Assembly: GCA_964372445.1 (NCBI GenBank)
Contig: CAYJQO010000032.1
Location: forward strand, 1 to 5,687
Source: CAYJQO01 sp964372445
Lineage (GTDB): Bacteria; Patescibacteriota; Minisyncoccia; UBA6257; GWB1-50-10
Direction: 5' to 3'
Length of the DNA stretch: 5,687 bases
Shown here: positions 1-3,441 of the stretch, piece by piece
Layout of the letters: each line of letters starts with the position of its first letter
How positions within the stretch are numbered: position 1 is the stretch's first letter
The notes under the pieces: generated by a model
Told to the model about the DNA's origin: nothing
What the model saw: the letters and a program-made list of their open reading frames with translations, nothing else
The model's database searches: none
Position numbers and translations under genes: made by a program

Positions 1-28
1 GGGCAGGCGCCGCCTTTCCGAATTTTCG

Positions 29-68
29 CCCTCCTTCGCCTCTCGGCTTCGGACGAGCAAGCGGGGGG
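29..68 (+). repeat. Diverged copy of CPR-type dispersed repeat
   Basis: CCCTCCTTCGCC followed by GGCTTCGG and a GAGCAAGCGGG tail parallels 3618-3650, where CCCTCCTCCGCC is followed by AAGGCTTCGG and CGGGCAGGC. The order and spacing of the blocks agree, with a few substitutions and about two bases of length difference. Here it is intergenic, whereas the copy at 3618-3650 is translated. That this belongs to a genome-wide repeat family is recalled, not searched. Confidence 0.5.
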
Positions 69-182
69 CTTTCCTCGCCCTTCGACCGGCTCAAGACGAA
101 ATGTCGTAGATACTGAGGAACGAAGTACGTTCGGACTAATTCAAGAATACTGCACCAAAACTAACTTTGAACGGAACTGATT

Positions 183-197
183 GCGCGCTTCGCGCGC
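183..197. repeat. Short GC inverted repeat
   Basis: GCGCGC and GCGCGC flank a three-base TTC loop and give a 6-bp GC-only hairpin. No T-run follows, so it is not a typical terminator. Its role is unknown. It lies about 75 bp upstream of the candidate promoter of the first basic-protein gene. Confidence 0.4.
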
Positions 198-273
198 CAA
201 ACATAGGCTAAAGGCGGATGCAAGTGCTCAGTCGGTTGTTCGGCAAACGTCTTTTCGCTTCTCCTTTCGCGAT

Positions 274-302
274 TTGACGAATTGAGGCGCTGTCCCCATA
301 CT
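274..302 (+). promoter_or_regulatory. Candidate sigma-70-type promoter for the gene at 350
   Basis: TTGACG (274-279, 5 of 6 to the -35 consensus) and CATACT (297-302, 4 of 6 to the -10) are separated by 17 bp. Transcription would start near 309 and leave about a 40-base leader carrying the Shine-Dalgarno sequence. Similar 17-bp-spaced pairs occur before the other two basic-protein genes. Confidence 0.5.
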
Positions 303-349
303 AGCAGTAGTTCATTTATGTTCATCTTACCACTGGAAAGGAACACCAG

Positions 350-844
350 ATGCAACCAAGCGAATACGAAGCGGTAGTCCAGAAGCGGATCAAGTATACT
401 GGGTCAAGGATCAAGAAGAATCTAGCGACACTCGAGCGGTTCCGAGGGCCACGGCAGAGGCAGTGGCGTAAGCTCCGGGTGACCGTGACCAACGGCATCT
501 GGGACATCAAGCGGATGCTTCGTCAAGCTACCCAAGGTAACCTCGACGTCAATACCAGGTACTACGAGCGATGCATTCAACGTTGGCAGGAACGACTGTC
601 ACACCTGCCGCGGCGGCCTGGCCCGAGGTGCAAGCCACTCCACTTCGGTCGAGGCCTCAATGCAAGCCGAGCGACGGCGATGGGGGGTGGCGATGAAGGT
701 CGGAAGATCAATGCGCACCTCCGTCGATGGGAGGGGCTTATGGCTGAGAAGAAACTTATGGCTCAACCAAGCCCGTTGCTCAAAGCGAAAATCAACCTCC
801 ATGCTAAGAACATCATAAGAAGGCCGCCATTGCATCTACCGTGA
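350..844 (+). CDS. Small basic protein of unknown function (paralog 1)
   Basis: This gene encodes 164 residues, rich in Arg and Lys; I do not recognise the family. The ATG is supported by AAAGGA at 337-342, seven bases upstream, and a strong hairpin follows the TGA. There is no signal peptide or membrane segment, so it is probably cytoplasmic. The basic charge would suit nucleic-acid binding, but that is inference. Residues 3-67 align without gaps to residues 7-71 of the protein at 1809, with about 17 identities by my count (for example P3, R13-I14, R20-I21, E29, F31, R40, L42-R43, LRQ 57-59, N64, V67). Both continue into RR-x-GP and then KP and FG (here 88-100). Residues 53-86 align to 67-100 of the protein at 1161 with 9 identities, including KR 54-55, W79, L83 and L86. 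The C-terminal part beyond about residue 105 is specific to this copy. Confidence 0.7.
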   Translation: MQPSEYEAVVQKRIKYTGSRIKKNLATLERFRGPRQRQWRKLRVTVTNGIWDIKRMLRQATQGNLDVNTRYYERCIQRWQERLSHLPRRPGPRCKPLHFGRGLNASRATAMGGGDEGRKINAHLRRWEGLMAEKKLMAQPSPLLKAKINLHAKNIIRRPPLHLP

Positions 845-856
845 CCCTCAAAGAAC

Positions 857-897
857 AACGGTTGGCCAGTTACCTCAGGCCAGCCGTTCTGCTTTCA
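857..897 (+). terminator. Intrinsic-terminator-like hairpin after the gene at 350
   Basis: The arms at 857-867 (AACGGTTGGCC) and 878-888 (GGCCAGCCGTT) pair over 11 bp with one G-T wobble around a 10-base loop. A short, imperfect T-rich tail (CTGCTTTCAT) follows. It lies 13 bases past the stop and separates this unit from the tRNA at 910. The weak tail makes termination probable rather than certain. Confidence 0.6.
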
Positions 898-909
898 TAG
901 CCAGAGACG

Positions 910-981
910 GTCGAGGTAGCTTAACGGTAGAGTGGTCGCTTTGTAAGCGACAGGTTGGAGGTTCGGATCCTTTCCTCGGCT
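910..981 (+). tRNA. Divergent tRNA-Thr (anticodon UGU), possibly degenerate
   Basis: A complete 72-base cloverleaf can be drawn. The acceptor is 910-916 with 974-980. The D-arm is 919-922 with 930-933. The anticodon stem 935-939 with 947-951 is perfect, and the loop is TTTGTAA with anticodon TGT at 942-944. The T-stem is 957-961 with 969-973. No CCA is encoded. Oddities: the T-stem has two G-U pairs; the T-loop TTCGGAT has G at position 58, where A is nearly universal; and the second acceptor pair is U2-G71, whereas both other tRNA-Thr genes here have C2-G71, part of threonyl-tRNA synthetase recognition in E. coli. The anticodon duplicates that of the more canonical gene at 2701. It could be a decaying duplicate, an element-borne tRNA, or a specialised one. 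I see no clear promoter of its own. Confidence 0.75.
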
Positions 982-1011
982 CGCAAGAGCAAAGAATTTA
1001 TTGCCATCGTG

Positions 1012-1050
1012 AACGGCACCCGGTTACACAACCGAGTGCCGTTTCCCATT
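1012..1050 (+). terminator. Terminator-like hairpin after tRNA-Thr
   Basis: AACGGCAC (1012-1019) pairs with GTGCCGTT (1036-1043), and inside it CGGTT (1021-1025) pairs with AACCG (1030-1034) around an ACAC loop, with one C-A mismatch between the two blocks. The tail is TCCCATT, only modestly T-rich. It lies 30 bases past the tRNA and suggests that the tRNA is transcribed and terminated as its own unit. Confidence 0.6.
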
Positions 1051-1078
1051 TCGCTGCTGGATGATGTCTCGGCCCCAC

Positions 1079-1107
1079 TTGCCGTGCACACCGGCACGTG
1101 CTACGCT
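1079..1107 (+). promoter_or_regulatory. Weak candidate promoter for the gene at 1161
   Basis: TTGCCG (1079-1084) and TACGCT (1102-1107) are 17 bp apart, but the -10 hexamer matches the consensus poorly. I list it because spacing and position resemble the better candidates at 274 and 1737, and because the gene follows a terminator-like hairpin and so needs its own start. Confidence 0.25.
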
Positions 1108-1160
1108 CTCCGCAGCACAAATTCAAAGCACCATAAGCCAGTTTAGGAAGGAGGAAACGT

Positions 1161-1568
1161 ATGGGGGAAAGAAATGTAGCATCGTTGATTTTCCGACGTG
1201 GGACCACCGCGCGGGTACGGCAGTCGGTCGAGGAGACTATCGCGATAGGGAATCGCTACTACTACTCGTTCATCAACAACAAGAGGAGGGGTGGCAAGCG
1301 GAAGGTGGCTGGCACCGTCGAAGAGCGACGCCGGAAGCTCGTTGAGCATGCGATGCACCTCAAGCGGATCCAGCAGACGATCATCCAGCATCACCTCGCG
1401 GTGAGCACGGTGAGCCTCGACGAGCACCTCGCGAAGTGGGGGCAACAGCTCGAGACGCTCAAGCGCGAAGCGCTGCAGCGCAGGCCGAAGGGGCGCTCGC
1501 CGTCCGCTGGGAAGGTACGCGGCATGAGGACTGCCATGGCCCGCAACTCAATGCTCTCCAATCAGTAG
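1161..1568 (+). CDS. Small basic protein of unknown function (paralog 2)
   Basis: This gene encodes 135 residues with many Arg and Lys; I do not recognise the family. The ATG is fixed by a full Shine-Dalgarno AAGGAGG at 1148-1154 with a six-base gap. Residues 10-50 hold an RRGT segment, VE-x-x-IA-x-GN, a YYYS stretch and a basic RRGGKRK patch. Residues 54-104 look largely helical. Residues 67-100 match the protein at 350 without gaps (LKRI, Q76, L-x-V-x-T 79-83, W93, L97, L100), followed in both by L-x-RRP and later P, G and RG. The front half better resembles the second half of the protein at 1809 (R-x-GT, VE, IA-x-G, YS, then RKL). It has no signal peptide or membrane segment. It is the shortest of the three and stops where the protein at 350 continues with its own tail. 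Confidence 0.72.
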   Translation: MGERNVASLIFRRGTTARVRQSVEETIAIGNRYYYSFINNKRRGGKRKVAGTVEERRRKLVEHAMHLKRIQQTIIQHHLAVSTVSLDEHLAKWGQQLETLKREALQRRPKGRSPSAGKVRGMRTAMARNSMLSNQ

Positions 1569-1605
1569 GTCGCTGCAAATTCTGTCTGCAGTGCATGATC
1601 CTAAA

Positions 1606-1623
1606 GGGTTACCCCGGTAGCCC
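1606..1623 (+). other. Small hairpin in the 3' region of the gene at 1161
   Basis: GGGTTAC (1606-1612) pairs with GTAGCCC (1617-1623) over 7 bp with one G-U wobble around a CCCG loop. It lies just before an A8 run (1628-1635) and the larger stem at 1639. It may add to 3'-end structure or mRNA stability. Confidence 0.4.
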
Positions 1624-1638
1624 AGACAAAAAAAACTG

Positions 1639-1668
1639 AAGGCGTTCAACGCTCCCGTTGGACGCCTT
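1639..1668 (+). terminator. Terminator hairpin after the gene at 1161, possibly bidirectional
   Basis: The arms at 1639-1651 (AAGGCGTTCAACG) and 1656-1668 (CGTTGGACGCCTT) pair over 13 bp with one G-U wobble around a CTCC loop. The forward tail (TCACATT) is poor. The eight A at 1628-1635 give a U-run three bases past the stem on the minus strand, so the element looks better as a minus-strand terminator, although I see no minus-strand gene running into it. Confidence 0.65.
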
Positions 1669-1736
1669 TCACATTAACGGAGCGTTGCTACCTGAGCGCG
1701 TTTTTGTTTATTTTCCGTATCCAGCGCCCGGTAGTA

Positions 1737-1765
1737 TTGACGTGGTTGGTAGGAGTGGATAGACT
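1737..1765 (+). promoter_or_regulatory. Candidate promoter for the gene at 1809
   Basis: TTGACG (1737-1742, 5 of 6) and TAGACT (1760-1765, 4 of 6) are separated by 17 bp. Transcription would start near 1772 with about a 37-base leader, much like the layout before the gene at 350, which carries the same -35 hexamer. Confidence 0.45.
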
Positions 1766-1808
1766 GTTCGCAGTTCATTTTTTTGATACAAAATGGAAAG
1801 GGAAACCG

Positions 1809-2537
1809 ATGAAACGTATCATAACTCCCGCGCAGTGGACCGCTGCTGGGATTCGGCGCATCGTGGCTGGCCTCGGGCGAATCGAGGCATACGTGGTTAA
1901 GGCAGAATCGTTTAAGCGGTTGTGTGCGCCCACAAAGCGGCGGCTCCGAACGACTTTTGGTCGTCAATCGGGCGCGTTCCGAGCACTGCTCCGACAATTC
2001 GTTGCTGCGAACCCATCCGTTGACATTTCAGCAGCTGTGCAGGAATTCACTGAGCTTTCCAGGCGGTTCAGGGCACGGCTCCCAGCGATGGTACGCCGTG
2101 CCGGTCCTAAACCGTTTGGTATTGCCCCCGTTCCAGTGGACTGGCGCCTAGCCGATCACGCACGAGCCGACGATGTCGACCAACAGATCCTCTCCAGCAG
2201 GTTTGGTACCATCAGTGTGGAGATTGCGGACGGCGACCTAATTTACAGTGCCCTCGACACGCTACCAATTCTCTGTCGACATACTCCCCAAGCCAGAAAG
2301 CTGCGGCACTGCCTCAACCGAGTGATATATCGCGTCGAGCAGATACGGCGAGAACTTACCGTTCGGGCCATCGTACTCCCGGTGAAAGAGGAACGGGCGA
2401 TCATACAGCGTTTCAAGGACTGGCGAGAGCTCCTCGCGTTAAGTCGAACTGGAACTAATACCTCCAAGAGCCCACTCCGCGCTCGGGGTGCCATTATCGT
2501 TGAACGCGCCGAGCGGCGGCACGAACGAAAGGTGTGA
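1809..2537 (+). CDS. Basic two-domain protein of unknown function (paralog 3)
   Basis: This gene encodes 242 residues from the ATG at 1809, chosen because AAAGGG at 1797-1802 lies six bases upstream. The frame is open further up to a TTG at 1704, but that extension has no ribosome binding site and would start upstream of the candidate promoter. I do not recognise the family. Residues 7-71 match the protein at 350 without gaps, followed by RRAGP-KP-FG (96-104). A second related domain seems to follow. RKLR at 163-166 and IQRF at 199-202 have the same 36-residue separation as RKLR and IQRW in the protein at 350. Residues 131-148 (R-x-GT, VE, IA-x-G, YS) resemble the front of the protein at 1161. 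So it looks like a fusion or duplication of the two small types. There is no signal peptide or membrane segment, and the protein is basic throughout. Confidence 0.72.
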   Translation: MKRIITPAQWTAAGIRRIVAGLGRIEAYVVKAESFKRLCAPTKRRLRTTFGRQSGAFRALLRQFVAANPSVDISAAVQEFTELSRRFRARLPAMVRRAGPKPFGIAPVPVDWRLADHARADDVDQQILSSRFGTISVEIADGDLIYSALDTLPILCRHTPQARKLRHCLNRVIYRVEQIRRELTVRAIVLPVKEERAIIQRFKDWRELLALSRTGTNTSKSPLRARGAIIVERAERRHERKV

Positions 2538-2560
2538 TCGAAGATACTCTGAATGAAACA

Positions 2561-2597
2561 TGCCCCAGCACCGTGTTGCCGGGGCACTTCTTTGTTT
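2561..2597 (+). terminator. Intrinsic terminator after the gene at 1809
   Basis: TGCCCC (2561-2566) pairs with GGGGCA (2581-2586), and inside it GCA pairs with TGC across one A-C mismatch, with a loop of about six bases. The tail CTTCTTTGTTT (2587-2597) is T-rich. It ends the last basic-protein unit just before the tRNA cluster. Confidence 0.7.
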
Positions 2598-2624
2598 GCC
2601 AATAGCCAAGACCTCGGGTACCAT
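2596..2624 (+). promoter_or_regulatory. Candidate promoter for the tRNA-Thr cluster
   Basis: TTGCCA (2596-2601, 5 of 6) and TACCAT (2619-2624, 4 of 6) are 17 bp apart. A start near 2631 would put the truncated tRNA half at 2648 and both intact tRNA-Thr genes on one precursor. The -35 overlaps the T-rich tail of the preceding terminator. Confidence 0.45.
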
Positions 2625-2647
2625 GAAGGCTTAGCAGAGACGGCGGT

Positions 2648-2684
2648 GCCGGCGTAGCTCAATATGGTAGCGCAATGCTTTTGT
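2648..2684 (+). pseudogene. Truncated tRNA 5' half (A)
   Basis: It reads like the first half of a tRNA-Thr. The parts are an acceptor-like GCCGGCG, TA, a D-arm GCTC/GCGC around a GGTA-containing loop, then ATGCT and TTTGT at the anticodon-loop position, as in the UGU tRNA. No anticodon 3' stem, T-arm or acceptor 3' strand follows. Instead 16 bases beginning TCGCCTGCC lead straight into the intact tRNA at 2701. It is probably a remnant of duplication or recombination and not a working tRNA. Confidence 0.55.
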
Positions 2685-2700
2685 TCGCCTGCCAGAGCTT

Positions 2701-2772
2701 GCCGAGGTAGCTCAGTGGTAGAGCAACTGTTTTGTAAACAGTAGGTCGTGGGTTCGAATCCCACTCTCGGCT
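2701..2772 (+). tRNA. tRNA-Thr (anticodon UGU)
   Basis: A canonical 72-base cloverleaf. The acceptor GCCGAGG pairs with TCTCGGC (one G-U), the D-arm is GCTC/GAGC, the anticodon stem ACTGT/ACAGT carries loop TTTGTAA with TGT at 2733-2735, and the T-arm is GTGGG-TTCGAAT-CCCAC. The discriminator is T at 2772, and CCA is not encoded (CGG follows). It has the normal C2-G71 pair and A58, unlike the copy at 910. It reads ACA and, by wobble or modification, other threonine codons. Confidence 0.95.
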
Positions 2773-2831
2773 CGGGCAAGCGGCGGGCAGGTAAAGGATT
2801 GGTTGGCGTTGAAATCTTCCGCAGGGTCGCC

Positions 2832-2866
2832 GCCGATGTAGCTCAGTTGGCAGAGCGCATCTATGG
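2832..2866 (+). pseudogene. Truncated tRNA 5' half (B)
   Basis: GCCGATG, TA and a perfect D-arm (GCTC, AGTTGGCA, GAGC) are followed by GCATCTATGG at the anticodon-stem position. No matching 3' strand, T-arm or acceptor end follows. Seventeen bases of CCCGCCCGCC-type sequence then lead directly to the tRNA at 2884. It starts 52 bases before that tRNA, as half A starts 53 bases before its own, so both halves seem to belong to one duplicated module. Confidence 0.6.
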
Positions 2867-2883
2867 CCCGCCCGCCTTGACAT

Positions 2884-2958
2884 GCCAGCGTAGCTCAGTG
2901 GCAGAGCAACTCCTTGGTAAGGAGTAGGTCGCCGGTTCAATCCCGGCCGCTGGCTCCA
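2884..2958 (+). tRNA. tRNA-Thr (anticodon GGU) with encoded CCA
   Basis: The acceptor GCCAGCG pairs perfectly with CGCTGGC. The D-arm is GCTC/GAGC, and the anticodon stem ACTCC/GGAGT carries loop TTGGTAA with GGT at 2916-2918. The T-arm is GCCGG-TTCAATC-CCGGC. The discriminator is T at 2955 and the CCA end is encoded at 2956-2958, unlike the tRNA at 2701. It reads ACC and ACU. The rpmG promoter begins seven bases later. Confidence 0.96.
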
Positions 2959-2964
2959 TAAACA

Positions 2965-2992
2965 TTGCACACGGTTCGTTTTTGGGTATAAT
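2965..2992 (+). promoter_or_regulatory. Promoter of rpmG
   Basis: TTGCAC (2965-2970) and a perfect TATAAT (2987-2992) are 16 bp apart. The expected start of transcription (about 2999-3000) falls one or two bases before the ATG at 3001, so the transcript would be leaderless or nearly so. The GGAG at 2996-2999 is too close to the ATG to act as a normal Shine-Dalgarno sequence. Confidence 0.65.
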
Positions 2993-3000
2993 TTCGGAGC

Positions 3001-3171
3001 ATGGCTCAAGGTAAATTCAGCGCTAACCTCATACGGCTCCGCTGCGGCACGTGCGAACGGGTCAACTACTACGTGCACAAGAACAAAAAAACAGTGGAGC
3101 GGAAGATTGAGTTTAAGAAATTCTGTCCGTGGTGCCGGAAGCACACGGTTCACAAAGAGGCCAAGAAGTAG
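3001..3171 (+). CDS. rpmG: 50S ribosomal protein L33
   Basis: This gene encodes 56 residues, the usual length for L33, a small protein of the large ribosomal subunit near the E site. The sequence is basic and carries the zinc-ribbon cysteines C15-x-x-C18 and C42-PW-C45, so it is the zinc-binding (C+) form. The middle has the expected IRLRC and NYYVHKNK-type strand segments. It sits between tRNA-Thr(GGU) and tRNA-Trp, an arrangement like the tRNA-rpmG-tRNA-Trp-secE-nusG clusters of many bacteria. The start is the first ATG after a perfect -10 box, with essentially no leader, and the stop is TAG at 3169-3171. Confidence 0.93.
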   Translation: MAQGKFSANLIRLRCGTCERVNYYVHKNKKTVERKIEFKKFCPWCRKHTVHKEAKK

Positions 3172-3196
3172 GGGGCATCGTTTCGGCCCAAGGCTG

Positions 3197-3237
3197 ATCC
3201 GTCTCGGACGGATAATGGCAATCCGCCAGCTGCGGAT
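3197..3237. repeat. Two adjacent ATCCG hairpins between rpmG and tRNA-Trp
   Basis: ATCCGTC (3197-3203) pairs with GACGGAT (3207-3213) over 7 bp around TCG. ATCCGC (3221-3226) pairs with GCGGAT (3232-3237) around CAGCT. Both share ATCCG/CGGAT arms, so alternative cross-pairing is possible. No T-run follows, so they look less like terminators and more like a dispersed palindromic repeat or an RNA-processing structure ahead of tRNA-Trp. The ATCCGCCAGCT core resembles palindromes I recall from Parcubacteria (not searched). Confidence 0.5.
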
Positions 3238-3263
3238 CTAACCCAGCACCTTTCGATTCAAAT

Positions 3264-3334
3264 GGGAGTGTCGTTCAACGGCAGGACGGCGGTCTCCAAA
3301 ACCGCTAATCCAGGTTCGAATCCTGGCACTCCCG
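3264..3334 (+). tRNA. tRNA-Trp (anticodon CCA)
   Basis: The acceptor GGGAGTG pairs perfectly with CACTCCC, with discriminator G at 3334 as is usual for bacterial tRNA-Trp. The D-arm is GTTC/GGAC, and the anticodon stem GCGGT/ACCGC carries loop CTCCAAA with CCA at 3296-3298. The variable loop is four bases, and the T-arm is CCAGG-TTCGAAT-CCTGG. The CCA end is not encoded. It is probably read through from rpmG, since no terminator or clear promoter lies between them. Confidence 0.95.
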
Positions 3335-3336
3335 CA

Positions 3337-3441
3337 GACAACACCTTCAATCCCATCGAACCTGCGCCGAAATACATTAAGCTGAAAATCAAAAATGTCG
3401 GTGGCGTTGTCGAACGATCGTTTAAATGGAATTTAGAATAA
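3337..3441 (+). pseudogene. Possible 3' remnant of a lost gene
   Basis: From just past tRNA-Trp, one frame stays open to a TAA at 3439-3441 and reads like a normal protein C-terminus: a proline-bearing stretch (FNPIEPAPKY), then IKLKIKNVGG and a short aromatic end. It has no ATG, GTG or TTG of its own after the tRNA and cannot be extended upstream without reading the tRNA. Its TAA overlaps ATG 3441 as TAATG, a common coupling arrangement, which hints that the frame was once a gene ahead of the ATPase. With 35 codons, chance is a real alternative. Confidence 0.25.

Larger units (their letters stand above)
1..273. other. Intergenic, repeat-like DNA without a supported gene
   Basis: I see no convincing gene here. 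All three forward frames stay open for the first 100 bases or so, and the frame starting at base 1 runs to a TGA at 178-180. This is what GC-rich repeat DNA does by chance, and there is no start or recognisable protein. If an upstream gene ends here it would be in that frame, but I cannot support it. The segment near 84-125 (CCCTTCGACCGGCTCAAGACG and following) has the look of the TTCGAC-GCTCA-GACGA dispersed repeats I recall from CPR genomes. A GC-rich copy of another repeat lies at 29-68 and a small hairpin at 183-197. Confidence 0.5.

Noticed and set aside
870..898. Promoter for the tRNA at 910 (TTACCT, 17 bp, TTTCAT)
   Set aside because: The -35 match is poor and it overlaps the hairpin of the preceding unit, so it is no better than chance.
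1704..1808. Upstream extension of the gene at 1809 from TTG 1704
   Set aside because: It has no ribosome binding site, the candidate promoter lies inside it, and ATG 1809 has a well-placed AAAGGG.
2648..2772. Split or intron-containing tRNA explaining half A
   Set aside because: No matching 3' half exists for either truncated half, and the following tRNA is complete by itself.
2243..3153. Long minus-strand frames with peptides such as VGFEPTTYCLQN and WDSNPRPTVYKT
   Set aside because: These are antisense readings of tRNA genes (the T-arm GGTTCGAATCC in reverse), a familiar false-gene signature, and they overlap intact tRNAs.
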